Assembly: GCA_016779995.1 (NCBI GenBank)
Contig: JADHMO010000004.1
Location: forward strand, 1-64,000
DNA length: 64,000 bases
Source of the DNA: Flavobacteriales bacterium
GTDB lineage: Bacteria > Bacteroidota > Bacteroidia > Flavobacteriales > UBA7312
Direction: 5' to 3'
Position numbers and translations under genes: made by a program. The stretch's first letter is position 1; each line of letters begins with the position of its first letter. Positions 46,222 to 54,024 of this stretch are shown here, in pieces. Under the pieces are notes generated by a model, which worked only from the letters and a program-made list of their open reading frames with translations, was not told the DNA's origin and ran no database searches.

Positions 46222-46229
46222 CAAAAATA
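46222..46229 (-). promoter_or_regulatory. -7 box (TATTTTTG) of the barrel-protein gene
   Basis: A perfect TAnnTTTG followed by TAC lies on the minus strand and ends 4 nt before the ATG at 46217, implying a leaderless transcript. Confidence 0.4.
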
Positions 46230-46276
46230 GTCAAATAAAAGAATGATATTTTAAATCCTAATAAATGATGAAATAG

Positions 46277-46309
46277 CAAAAAAAAGGCTTGCTTCTAAAG
46301 AAGCAAGCC
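46277..46309 (-). terminator. Rho-independent terminator of the receptor-lipoprotein operon
   Basis: A perfect 10-bp stem GGCTTGCTTC/GAAGCAAGCC (46286-46309) with a TTTA loop is followed on the minus strand by nine or more T residues. It lies 23 nt after the stop of the small lipoprotein gene. Confidence 0.9.
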
Positions 46310-46332
46310 CTAACAAAACGGAACTTAAGCTA

Positions 46333-46605
46333 TTAGTGCTCGTCGTGTTCCTCACAATGGATATCGCTACTAGCATAATCGCCAGCAGGTATCGTGTCAT
46401 TACCTATAACTCTATCAGAAGTTAGAGTATAGCCATTGCTCTCAACATCAGATAATTCTGAACCGCAGAACTCTCCAATTTCTACTTCAACTTCTTCTGA
46501 ATCAGGAGTAGCCTTGTACGCAATGTGACATTCGTGACAATCGTCACTGCCAGTACATGAAAACAAGAACAACGCTAAGGCTGGTGCAATCAATAATTTT
46601 TTCAT
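46333..46605 (-). CDS. Small His/Cys-rich lipoprotein
   Basis: Starting at the second of two adjacent ATGs (46605), the protein has 90 residues. The signal peptide ends in a lipobox with lipid Cys17 (LFLFSC-TGSDD). The mature protein starts with CHECH and ends HCEEHDEH, and has a further Cys (GEFCGSEL). These clusters look like metal-binding ends. It follows the TonB receptor by 9 nt and precedes a strong terminator, so it belongs to the same transcript. A periplasmic or surface metal-capture role, probably zinc, is inferred from composition and context. No family recognised. Confidence 0.75.
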   Translation of the reverse strand: MKKLLIAPALALFLFSCTGSDDCHECHIAYKATPDSEEVEVEIGEFCGSELSDVESNGYTLTSDRVIGNDTIPAGDYASSDIHCEEHDEH

Positions 46606-46614
46606 CATTTTTTT

Positions 46615-48801
46615 TTAAAGTGTTAAACATAATTTTAGATAATATGAACGCCCTACATGAGGGATTTCATAACTTTTTAAGCGAGATAAATGGGGTATAT
46701 AGCTCACGTTTAAAAGGTTTCTTACACCTAGTGAAAGGTTTATTTTTTTTGATGTAGAACTAAACAATGCAGAGGCATTGATAAGAGCATAATCTTCAGA
46801 GGGACTTTCATTTTTAGCAACGTTTTGTTGTGAAGCATGATAGATATGTTCCAAAGAAAGTTCACGACAGTTGAGTACATTATCATTCAGAAAATAATAC
46901 TTGGCTCTAGTCTGAAAAGTATTGGCTGGTATGAGAGGCAAATAATGTCCATCTGATGTTTGCCCGTCCATAATTGAAATACTTTCCTCTAAATGCAGTT
47001 GATGTAAAAAATGAGGGTGATAATGCAAATTCATTTCAAGACCCTTGAGCTGAACATGGTCTAATTGTTGATATAAATAAAGAGGCATGCCCTTTATCAT
47101 GCTATCTTGTGGAATTAGAATAATAAAATCATCCACTTGATTAAAAAATGGGTTAATAATAAGCCCCAAGTGTTCATTAGCCCATTCATAAGTCAAATCC
47201 AATTGATTGCCTTTTTCTTCTTTCAAATCTGGGTTTCCTATCTCATAGCGTTGAGTACCATGATGCACACCATCAGAAAGTAACTCTGAAAAATGTGGAG
47301 TCCTAAAGGCTGAAGAATAGCTTAATCTAAGTTTGTGGTCATTTATACTTTTTGAAAAACCAAATGAACTGCTCAAAGCATTGAAGTCATTAGCGTATAA
47401 ATCTGAAATGGTCTTGACTTCTCTATAATCATAACGAACGCCAAACAATAAGCTCCAGTTATTTTTATTGAAATCAAAATTTGAGAAAACACCCACATCC
47501 TTGATTTCTGCATCAGGTAAGAGTTGGGAACGTGACGCATTGTTGGTATTCGTTTGAATAGCACTTTGGGAGCCTAAAGTCCATTTTGTAGCTTGACTTA
47601 AGAGCTTAGTAAATGTTGTGTTAAATTGAGTTGATGATAAATCAGTATCGTACTCTGAAATTGTCCACGCTTCAAACTCTTGTAGTTTATTGATAGAATG
47701 AGCTAAGTCCACTTTGAGTGTGTTGTCATTTATAAAAAATGTGTTTTGTAATGACAACAAATGATTGTTTGTAAATTGTGTAGGACGTGTTTCATACCTA
47801 TTTTGGTTAGAGCTACTCAATTGGTCTAACGTGGGTTCAGCATCATGAGAATGTGCAGGAATTCCCAAAATATTTCGATTAAATTGATAGCGTACATTAA
47901 GCAACCATTTTTGAGTACTATAACCCATAGCCGTTTTTAACGCTAGATTATTAAACCGAGAATTGAATAAAAAATCACCATTTGGCAGTCTATAGTCTGC
48001 AGCTGTTCCATACTCAGCATAGGTGTTCACTCTAAAATTATCTTTTGCCCATTTCGAGATAATTTGGTTATTAAAACGCATTAAAGCTGATTCGAAATTT
48101 GAAACCACCTTTAATTCAGGCTGACCAGAAGACACATAACTATCATCTACAAAATACAAAGCCCCTGCCAAAGCATCCGCACCAAACATAATGGAGGCTG
48201 GACCTTTAATTAGTTCTACTTTACCTAGGCCTAAATCGGTAAAGCCTAATCCATGATCGCCGCCCCACTGCTGATTTTCTACTCGTGCACCGTTTAAGTA
48301 TGTCACCACTCGCATACCTGAAAGCCCTCGAACTGTAACCTTGTTAATGCCTGTGCCCGTTGATTGCTCATAAACCCCTGGAATGTGAGACAAACGCTCT
48401 ACTAAGTTTAAGTTATTATCATTAAAGCCGTTTATACTTAACGATTGTAAAGCGATGACTTGATTCGAAGAAAGCTGATGGTTAATTGCTGAAACTTCAA
48501 CTTCATTAATTTCAACGTGTAACTTTTGTAGTGTAATACTAATCGAAGACTCATTATTGTCAGTTTGATAAGACAATGTTTGATAGCCTTCTTTACTAAA
48601 AACTAAAACTGATTTAGGTGGTAAATCTATGTTTAGATTGAACTCGCCATTACCATCTGTTTGTGTCAGGACTCCTAAAGGGTAAAGATAAACCTCTGCC
48701 ATTGCCAAAGGTTCCTTTTCAATATTTGTAACCACTCCTTTCTGCTGTGCAAATGAAACAACAGAAAACAAACAAAATAGTATTAAAATGATATTTTTCA
48801 T
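46615..48801 (-). CDS. TonB-dependent receptor, probably for a metal or metal chelate
   Basis: The frame opens at 48861, but the ATG at 48801 gives a signal peptide (MKNIILILFCLFSVVSFAQQ), so the protein has 728 residues. A CarboxypepD_reg domain (about residues 20-105), a TonB plug ('VTVRGLSGMRVVTYLNGARVENQQW', 'VELIKGPASIMFGADALAG') and a C-terminal beta-barrel follow. Loops contain His-rich stretches such as 'GIPAHSHDAEP' and 'LHYHPHFLHQLHLEES', which suit metal passage. It is divergent from a Fur-family regulator, and its promoter is embedded in two operator-like repeats. It is probably a zinc receptor under Zur control. Confidence 0.88.
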   Translation of the reverse strand: MKNIILILFCLFSVVSFAQQKGVVTNIEKEPLAMAEVYLYPLGVLTQTDGNGEFNLNIDLPPKSVLVFSKEGYQTLSYQTDNNESSISITLQKLHVEINEVEVSAINHQLSSNQVIALQSLSINGFNDNNLNLVERLSHIPGVYEQSTGTGINKVTVRGLSGMRVVTYLNGARVENQQWGGDHGLGFTDLGLGKVELIKGPASIMFGADALAGALYFVDDSYVSSGQPELKVVSNFESALMRFNNQIISKWAKDNFRVNTYAEYGTAADYRLPNGDFLFNSRFNNLALKTAMGYSTQKWLLNVRYQFNRNILGIPAHSHDAEPTLDQLSSSNQNRYETRPTQFTNNHLLSLQNTFFINDNTLKVDLAHSINKLQEFEAWTISEYDTDLSSTQFNTTFTKLLSQATKWTLGSQSAIQTNTNNASRSQLLPDAEIKDVGVFSNFDFNKNNWSLLFGVRYDYREVKTISDLYANDFNALSSSFGFSKSINDHKLRLSYSSAFRTPHFSELLSDGVHHGTQRYEIGNPDLKEEKGNQLDLTYEWANEHLGLIINPFFNQVDDFIILIPQDSMIKGMPLYLYQQLDHVQLKGLEMNLHYHPHFLHQLHLEESISIMDGQTSDGHYLPLIPANTFQTRAKYYFLNDNVLNCRELSLEHIYHASQQNVAKNESPSEDYALINASALFSSTSKKINLSLGVRNLLNVSYIPHLSRLKSYEIPHVGRSYYLKLCLTL

Positions 48802-48805
48802 AGTT

Positions 48806-48822
48806 TTGCAACAGAATTGCAA
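48806..48822. promoter_or_regulatory. Operator-like inverted repeat, site 1 (TTGCAA-N5-TTGCAA)
   Basis: TTGCAACAGAATTGCAA is a 17-bp near-palindrome directly upstream of the receptor ATG. It shares 12 of 17 positions with site 2 at 48845-48861. It overlaps the last 3 bases of the receptor -7 box, so a bound repressor would block the start site. Confidence 0.65.
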
Positions 48823-48850
48823 ATATAAATTGTTTGTTTTAAAATCGCAA
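48820..48850 (-). promoter_or_regulatory. Promoter of the TonB receptor operon (TTG-N20-TATATTTG)
   Basis: On the minus strand, TTG at 48850-48848, 20 nt and TATATTTG at 48827-48820 match the phylum consensus with the same spacing as the sdh promoter. The TTG lies inside operator site 2 and the -7 box touches site 1. Confidence 0.65.
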
Positions 48851-48861
48851 CAATGTTGCAT
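48845..48861. promoter_or_regulatory. Operator-like inverted repeat, site 2 (core GCAAC-AAT-GTTGC)
   Basis: TCGCAACAATGTTGCAT contains the perfect inverted repeat GCAAC-N3-GTTGC (48847-48859). It ends 4 nt before the ATG of the Fur-family gene, so the regulator could repress its own gene as well as the receptor. Confidence 0.65.
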
Positions 48862-48865
48862 TAAT

Positions 48866-49252
48866 ATGTTAGAAAAAAAACAAATTCGAAAAACCCCGTT
48901 TAGACTAGAGGTGCTTAAACTTTTTACAGCATCTAAAAATGCTATTTCACTTAAAGAAATCGAAAAAAACTTAAACTCATTTGATAGAATTACCCTTTAC
49001 CGCACCTTAAAGCTATTCATTGAAAAAGGTCTAATACATGAGGTTTTACACTCTAACGGTAAAAAGTATGCGCTTTGTAAAGAACAATGTGATGAACATC
49101 ATCACCAGCATAATCATCTGCATTTTCACTGTTCAATTTGTAATGAATCCTTTTGTCTTGAAACACATATTAAAGATTTAAACTTACCCGGCTACATCAT
49201 TCAACAAACCGATTTGAATGTTAATGGTATTTGTAAAAAGTGCAACAATTAA
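48866..49252 (+). CDS. Fur-family transcriptional regulator, Zur-like
   Basis: The frame extends upstream to 48788, but the ATG at 48866 gives a normal Fur start (MLEKKQIRKTPFRLEVLKLF, 128 residues). The N-terminal winged helix contains the recognition helix region 'SFDRITLYRTLKLFIEKGLIHE'. The dimerisation domain has a dense His stretch (CDEHHHQHNHLHFHCSICNESF), two CxxC motifs (CSIC and CKKC) for structural zinc and HHH-type sensory ligands. The His/Cys content and neighbours fit a zinc sensor (Zur) better than iron Fur, but this is inference. It would bind the two 17-bp sites in the divergent gap. Confidence 0.85.
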   Translation: MLEKKQIRKTPFRLEVLKLFTASKNAISLKEIEKNLNSFDRITLYRTLKLFIEKGLIHEVLHSNGKKYALCKEQCDEHHHQHNHLHFHCSICNESFCLETHIKDLNLPGYIIQQTDLNVNGICKKCNN

Positions 49253-49273
49253 CCCATTGATTGGCTATAAAAT

Positions 49274-49675
49274 TTAGGTTTTATTAGATAGATAATCCAA
49301 TTGGCCTTGTAACCTTTGAATAGTCATTGTAATAATTCTTTTATTCAAAGCAGATAAATTTAATCTATAATAGCCATAATCCTCTACAGTAAATAATCCT
49401 ATAATAGTGCCTAAAATCAGACTTCTTAAACGTTGGTTGGTAGCCAATGCTTGTTGAATGTAGCTCAATTTTTCTTGATTGGATAGTTTAAAGAAAACAC
49501 CTTTATATTGATTGGCATAATCGATAAAAATTTGAAGCAACAACTCATTTTGAAACTTAAGTATTGGGCGTAATACATTGTTTTGAAAGGCTTCAACATC
49601 CTTAGTTTTTAAACTCTTATCTATACTGTCTATATTTGGACGAATTGCCAAAAGTGATGAAGTTCTATCTTGCAT
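49274..49675 (-). CDS. Conserved-looking helical protein of unknown function
   Basis: The 133-residue protein is all-helical: 'VEAFQNNVLRPILKFQNELLLQIFIDYANQY', 'KLSNQEKLSYIQQALATNQRLRSLILGTIIGLFT' and 'LNKRIITMTIQRLQGQL'. No signal peptide or cysteine is present. Related flavobacterial proteins are often mislabelled 'glyoxalase', but I see no vicinal-oxygen-chelate motif. It begins 1 nt after the GNAT gene on the same strand and is probably cotranscribed and cotranslated with it. Confidence 0.65.
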   Translation of the reverse strand: MQDRTSSLLAIRPNIDSIDKSLKTKDVEAFQNNVLRPILKFQNELLLQIFIDYANQYKGVFFKLSNQEKLSYIQQALATNQRLRSLILGTIIGLFTVEDYGYYRLNLSALNKRIITMTIQRLQGQLDYLSNKT

Positions 49676-49676
49676 A

Positions 49677-50111
49677 CTATAAGTGTTTGTACATGGTATA
49701 ATGTGGGCCTATCCCCTCAATTTCATAAATTGGCCCAACCTTTATAAAGCCAAGTGATTCGTAAAAGTCAATAGCGACCAAACGAGCCTTGCACCATAAC
49801 AAATCACAACCTAAGTGCTGAATATCTGCCATAGCTTGTAACATCATAGCTCTTGCCAAACCTTGTCGCCTAAAATTTGGATGTGTTGCCATGCCTCTTA
49901 AACGGTATGCAACTAATGCTTCAACTTCTAACATCGGCTCTTGGTAAAAAGTGGCAATAGAACAGACTTTTTGATTGACAATATTAGCATAATGAAGTGT
50001 TTGAAATTCTTTGTCCCTATCATAATCGGTAGACTCAATGGGTTGTCCAGGTCTAAGAACAAGGCTTCTTAAAGGGCGTATAATTTCTACATCAACTTGC
50101 TGAATGGTCAT
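49677..50111 (-). CDS. GNAT-family N-acetyltransferase
   Basis: The 144-residue protein is a single GNAT domain. The acetyl-CoA pyrophosphate loop is 'RRQGLARAMM' (motif A, Q/R-x-x-G-x-A), preceded by the beta-strand 'LRGMATHPNF' and followed by 'YESLGFIKVGP'. The order fits amino-group acetyltransferases of small molecules, substrate unknown. It is first of a two-gene unit with the helical protein, and its -7 box lies 4 nt before the ATG. Confidence 0.88.
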   Translation of the reverse strand: MTIQQVDVEIIRPLRSLVLRPGQPIESTDYDRDKEFQTLHYANIVNQKVCSIATFYQEPMLEVEALVAYRLRGMATHPNFRRQGLARAMMLQAMADIQHLGCDLLWCKARLVAIDFYESLGFIKVGPIYEIEGIGPHYTMYKHL

Positions 50112-50115
50112 AGTA

Positions 50116-50123
50116 CAAAATTA
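50116..50123 (-). promoter_or_regulatory. -7 box (TAATTTTG) of the GNAT gene
   Basis: A perfect TAnnTTTG followed by TAC lies on the minus strand and ends 4 nt before the ATG at 50111, again implying a leaderless transcript. A plus-strand TATTTTTG (50146-50153) for the divergent thioredoxin-like gene lies 22 nt away. Confidence 0.4.
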
Positions 50124-50176
50124 ATGATTTATAATTTGGATTGCGTATTTTTGTACTTTCTAAAAACATCAAGATT

Positions 50177-50425
50177 ATGGAAATTGTAATGATTAAAAAA
50201 TTAGGTTGTGGTCCTTGTAAAACATTTGAACCCATTGTTAAAGCTCAAGCAGAAAAACGCTCCTTAGGCTTTAGACATATTATGCAAGAAGATATGCCCG
50301 AAGAAATAAGACCACCATACTTCCCATATTTCTATCTTTACAATGATGGCGAAGTAATTGAACACTGGGGAGGCACTAGCGACAGAAAACTGGAAAAGGT
50401 ACTTGATAGAAACCTGAACAAGTAG
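50177..50425 (+). CDS. Thioredoxin-fold small protein
   Basis: The frame opens at 50141, but the ATG at 50177 (MEIVMIKKLGCGPCKTF, 82 residues) follows a -7 box (50146-50153) and is preferred. It is a minimal thioredoxin fold with active-site CGPC (residues 11-14) and the cis-Pro loop near 'PPYFPYFYLYNDGE'. No signal peptide is present, so it is a cytoplasmic thiol oxidoreductase or glutaredoxin-like protein. The partner is unknown. It converges on blh with a 3-nt gap. Confidence 0.82.
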   Translation: MEIVMIKKLGCGPCKTFEPIVKAQAEKRSLGFRHIMQEDMPEEIRPPYFPYFYLYNDGEVIEHWGGTSDRKLEKVLDRNLNK

Positions 50426-50428
50426 TCT

Positions 50429-51328
50429 TTATTTGTTGTAAAAAACATGCATCACGATAGCGTGAGGCAAGGTAATTACCGAAATGATAATAATGGCAAG
50501 AAATGGAATTGATATTCCTAGATATCCCAAGTGAGAAAGTGCTAGTAACACAGATGTAAAAAATATACTCAATAGGGAGTAGGGCAACAATAATTTTAAA
50601 AACTCTACTAAACCAAAACTACCATCTTCAGACTTGAAGAAAAGATATTCCTGATTCATTACGCGTATTGAATGCAATACCACAAAGTAAAGTGTAAAGC
50701 CTATAATGAAAGGAAAGAGGAAAAAGGTTAAATGAATGAGAGCTATTAAAAATAACTCAGACGAAAGGCGTCTTATACTCATCTGATTTTTAACAAAAAG
50801 ATATAGTAGTAAAACTAATGTCGTAATATTAGTAATCGTGAAAAAATAAAAAAATAAGTCCTCGTTATAAACCACACCAAAATCTTGAGTATCCTGAAAG
50901 TAAGCTGTTATAGCTGCTAATTCACTAATGTTATAATACATCAAAGTAGCCAGAAGTGCTAAGCCCCAAAACAAAAATAATAAGGGATTAAAATTTCTTA
51001 AAGTGAGTTTGGCATCAACAAATTGTGATTCACCAAAATGAAATGCGGATAAAATGAGAAAAAACAAAAAACTAATTAGGGGAAATTTTAACCATAACAA
51101 AACAAAGAGAACAATTAAGCCTAGATACAAGCTGTAAAACTTTAGCTGTGTCATTGATTTTTTCTTGAAGAATAAAATATGGTCAATCGCCCCGTGGGGA
51201 ATACCAAACAACAAGATAAAAAATGAAGCGTAAATCAACTGTTGTTCCAGTGTAATAGCATTATACGCTTGATAAATTAAAAATAAAGCGTAGAGGCAAA
51301 CTACAAATATGAAAGTGAATCTATTCAT
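50429..51328 (-). CDS. blh: Beta-carotene 15,15'-dioxygenase Blh
   Basis: The 299-residue integral membrane protein belongs to the Brp/Blh family that cleaves beta-carotene into two retinals. Hydrophobic segments run through the whole length. Conserved iron-binding histidine motifs are visible: 'GIPHGAIDHI' (His45, Asp49, His50), 'SAFHFGESQF', 'VVLHSIRVMN' and 'LPHAIVMHVFY'. It lies 75 nt downstream of the proteorhodopsin gene on the same strand and supplies its chromophore. A hairpin between the two probably lowers its expression relative to the opsin. Confidence 0.93.
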   Translation of the reverse strand: MNRFTFIFVVCLYALFLIYQAYNAITLEQQLIYASFFILLFGIPHGAIDHILFFKKKSMTQLKFYSLYLGLIVLFVLLWLKFPLISFLFFLILSAFHFGESQFVDAKLTLRNFNPLLFLFWGLALLATLMYYNISELAAITAYFQDTQDFGVVYNEDLFFYFFTITNITTLVLLLYLFVKNQMSIRRLSSELFLIALIHLTFFLFPFIIGFTLYFVVLHSIRVMNQEYLFFKSEDGSFGLVEFLKLLLPYSLLSIFFTSVLLALSHLGYLGISIPFLAIIIISVITLPHAIVMHVFYNK

Positions 51329-51343
51329 AAAGATTGTTAAAAT

Positions 51344-51379
51344 AAAAGCAGACTATACACTAGGTGTACGTCTGCTTTT
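51344..51379 (-). terminator. Hairpin between proteorhodopsin and blh (partial terminator)
   Basis: AAAAGCAGAC and GTCTGCTTTT form a 10-bp stem, continued inward by TACAC/GTGTA with small bulges. On the minus strand it is followed by TTTTATTTT. It lies 24 nt after the opsin stop and 15 nt before the blh start, so it should terminate most but perhaps not all opsin transcripts. Confidence 0.75.
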
Positions 51380-51403
51380 ACAATTAATCAAATACTGAAC
51401 AGA

Positions 51404-52126
51404 TTATTTTGATTCAGTAATAGCGATATTATAAACCACTAAACCAAATCCAATTTTATTGATAGCATCAGCAATGTTGTACCATAAGTCAACATTAGTT
51501 GATTCCCATCCTAAAGCAGTGTTTAACCATCCGCCTTCCATACACATGTATCCAATTGGATAGATTGCCCATCCAACTAATACAAACCAAGCTAGTGTAC
51601 GTACACCTCTCTTGACTACATCAGAATTACTCTTTTCAGCCAATTGTGCGACTTCACCAAACCATGCTGTGTATAAAATATAGATATAACCTATTGTAGA
51701 TAATACCCCCCATTTCACAGAATGACCAGTTGAACCATCTGTAAATGCTTCACCGATGTAACCAGCAATCAACATCCATGCTGATGCAATGATTAATTTC
51801 CACAATAAACTTTTTGTAGCTCCGGCAGCCCTTGTAAGTAGGTAAAATTCTACACACATTAATGGTACTGTTAAAGTCCAGTCTACATACCTAAAGAAAG
51901 TCGGATTATCTCCTGTTGCCATGTAATAATCACGCATGTAAAAGTAGTGCACTGCTGCAATACCTGTGATTAAACCTGAAATTAGAAGAGATAACTTCCA
52001 CTTATCGTCTACACTGCCTCTTTCAAAGAAGAAGAAAACAGATGCGGCAAACATAGCCATGTAGCCGATAAAAAACGTAAAGCCAACATAATCGTCTGGC
52101 CTCATTACTTGAATGTCTAATAGCAT
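51404..52126 (-). CDS. Proteorhodopsin, green-absorbing proton pump
   Basis: The 240-residue seven-helix rhodopsin carries the proton-pump DTE set in helix C: Asp82, Thr86 and Glu93 (RYVDWTLTVPLMCVEF), equivalent to Asp97, Thr101 and Glu108 of the SAR86 protein. The retinal lysine is Lys222 (ADAINKIGFG), and His60 matches His75 of the proton-acceptor complex. The spectral tuning site is Met90 (position 105 in SAR86 numbering); Met or Leu there gives green absorption. It pumps protons out of the cell in light. The blh gene follows. Confidence 0.97.
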   Translation of the reverse strand: MLLDIQVMRPDDYVGFTFFIGYMAMFAASVFFFFERGSVDDKWKLSLLISGLITGIAAVHYFYMRDYYMATGDNPTFFRYVDWTLTVPLMCVEFYLLTRAAGATKSLLWKLIIASAWMLIAGYIGEAFTDGSTGHSVKWGVLSTIGYIYILYTAWFGEVAQLAEKSNSDVVKRGVRTLAWFVLVGWAIYPIGYMCMEGGWLNTALGWESTNVDLWYNIADAINKIGFGLVVYNIAITESK

Positions 52127-52155
52127 AACTTGTTAATTTTAATTAGTTAGTGGTA

Positions 52156-52163
52156 CAAATATA
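52156..52163 (-). promoter_or_regulatory. -7 box (TATATTTG) of the proteorhodopsin gene
   Basis: A perfect TAnnTTTG followed by TAC lies 29 nt before the ATG at 52126. The region upstream is very AT-rich without a clear TTG at the -33 position. Confidence 0.5.
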
Positions 52164-52322
52164 TAAAAATGTATATCTTTTCTATGTTTTTCTTATACAA
52201 AGTCACTTTTTTTAGTCTTTTTTTTAAAATTATCTGATAAGAGCAAAAAATAAAAAAAATCGACTTTTTTAAAAAAATTGCAATATTTGGAATAACTTTA
52301 TAGCACTTTTTTAACCCTAACA

Positions 52323-52793
52323 ATGAAATTTAAGTTCCTAAACACTAACAATAAGCTGAATTTTTATACCATTGAAGACTCCTCTCTAGGCGACATTCCT
52401 CTGTATGGCGATGCTGTTCCTGCTGGTTTTCCTTCACCTGCAGACGATTATCTAGATATGGACTTAAATTTACATGATTATTTAGTCCAACACCCCTCTG
52501 CTACCTTTTGTGTTAAAGCTATTGGAGATTCTATGGTAGATGCTGGAATTAAAAGTTCTGATGTTATGGTAATAGATAGAGCTTTGACCCCAAAGAACAA
52601 CGATATTATACTGGCTGTTGTAAACGGCGAGTTTACTGTCAAGCGTATCAAAAAAAATGATGATGAACTGTATTTAATGCCAGCCAATGAGAATTATCGA
52701 CCTATGAAAATAACAGAAGACATGGACTTTCAAGTCTGGGGAGTAGTGACCTTTATTATACACAAAGCCAATGCTAGCACTAGCGGATTGTAA
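52323..52793 (+). CDS. umuD: UmuD-type self-cleaving SOS protein
   Basis: The 156-residue protein is an S24 LexA/UmuD-like peptidase without a DNA-binding domain. The self-cleavage site is Ala34-Gly35 (AVPAGFPSP), and the catalytic dyad is Ser70 ([10 protein letters not shown]) and Lys107 (EFTVKRIKK). After RecA-stimulated cleavage, UmuD' forms translesion polymerase V with UmuC. The end of the gene overlaps umuC by 23 nt, so the two are coupled. No recognisable LexA box was found in the 196-nt upstream gap. Confidence 0.95.
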   Translation: MKFKFLNTNNKLNFYTIEDSSLGDIPLYGDAVPAGFPSPADDYLDMDLNLHDYLVQHPSATFCVKAIGDSMVDAGIKSSDVMVIDRALTPKNNDIILAVVNGEFTVKRIKKNDDELYLMPANENYRPMKITEDMDFQVWGVVTFIIHKANASTSGL

Positions 52794-54024
52794 CAACTTT
52801 TACGCTTCATGCGAGCGTGTATTCCAGCCACACTTAGAAAACAAACCTATTGTAGTGCTTTCTAATAACGATGGTTGCGTCATTGCTAGAAGTAACGAAA
52901 GTAAAGCCCTTGGCATAAAAATGGGCATCCCTGTTTTTCAAATTAAAAACATCATTGAACAACATCGCGTTCAAGTCTTCTCCTCTAACTTCACCTTGTA
53001 TGGCGATTTGTCTAAACGAGTAATGAGTACCATCAAACAAGAAGTCAAAGCTATGGAGATCTATTCCATAGATGAGGCATTTATGGATTTTAGTGGAGAG
53101 GGTAACCCTTTAGAAAAAGGAATTGCTCTAAAGAAGAAGGTTCAGCAACATATAGGTATTCCTATATCCATAGGTATTGCGCCTACTAAAACCTTATGTA
53201 AAGTAGCGGGTCTTATCGCCAAAAAGCATACCAAGTCAGGCGTGTTTGTCTTAAAAGATAAAGCCATTATAGAACGAGCCTTGAAATGGCTGCCAGTAGA
53301 AGACCTTTGGGGTGTAGGCAGAAGACATGCTCGTAAGCTAAACGATGTTGGCATTAAAACCGCTTATGATTTATGTCGAGCAGACGATAGTTGGATAAGA
53401 AGACGCTTATCTGTAGTAGGCTTAAGAATGGTCAAGGAGCTAAGAGGAACGCCTTGTTTCCCTTTAGAAGAACAAGCTAGTAAAAAGAAAAACATCTGTA
53501 CTTCACGCTCTTTCGGTAAAAGCATCAGCAATATAGAAGGACTTAAAGAAGCTGTAAGTAACTATGCTAATAGTTGCGCCTACAAACTGCGTAAACAACA
53601 AGGCTGCGCCTCTCGAATCAGCGTGTTTATTCATACCAATCCTTTTAAACCAACTGACAAACAATATAGAGGGCTAACTTCTCTAGTATTAGAAACCCCT
53701 AGCAACGATTCTATAGAGTTAGTTCGCTTAGCCTTGAAGTGTTTAGAAAAAATATATCGCTCAGATTGTACGTACAAAAAAGCAGGGGTTATTGTTAGTG
53801 ATATAAGTCCTCAACAACAACAGCAACTTAGTTTATTTGACACCGTAAATCGTCAAAAGCAGCAGTCTATTATGACGGCTCTAGATAGTATTAATGATAA
53901 ATTCGGAAAGGATAAGGTTCACTTAGCCGTACAAGGTTACGGCAGACAGTGGAAGATGAAGCAAGAACAGCTCTCCCCTTGCTATTCTACTCGCATAGAG
54001 GATGCTTTGAAGGTGTACTTATAA
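52771..54024 (+). CDS. umuC: UmuC translesion DNA polymerase V subunit (Y family)
   Basis: The 417-residue Y-family polymerase has the catalytic acidic residues Asp6 ([13 protein letters not shown]) and Asp101-Glu102 ([10 protein letters not shown]). The helix-hairpin-helix region ('[28 protein letters not shown]') and the little-finger domain follow. A UmuC C-terminal tail ends '[12 protein letters not shown]'. A beta-clamp-type motif QLSLFD lies at about residue 352. It synthesises past DNA lesions, including UV photoproducts. The ATG is inside the umuD reading region. Confidence 0.96.
   Translation: MLALADCNNFYASCERVFQPHLENKPIVVLSNNDGCVIARSNESKALGIKMGIPVFQIKNIIEQHRVQVFSSNFTLYGDLSKRVMSTIKQEVKAMEIYSIDEAFMDFSGEGNPLEKGIALKKKVQQHIGIPISIGIAPTKTLCKVAGLIAKKHTKSGVFVLKDKAIIERALKWLPVEDLWGVGRRHARKLNDVGIKTAYDLCRADDSWIRRRLSVVGLRMVKELRGTPCFPLEEQASKKKNICTSRSFGKSISNIEGLKEAVSNYANSCAYKLRKQQGCASRISVFIHTNPFKPTDKQYRGLTSLVLETPSNDSIELVRLALKCLEKIYRSDCTYKKAGVIVSDISPQQQQQLSLFDTVNRQKQQSIMTALDSINDKFGKDKVHLAVQGYGRQWKMKQEQLSPCYSTRIEDALKVYL

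Noticed and set aside
51404-54024. umuDC next to proteorhodopsin as one light-response unit
   Set aside because: The genes are divergent with separate promoter-like regions, and the adjacency alone is not evidence for joint control.
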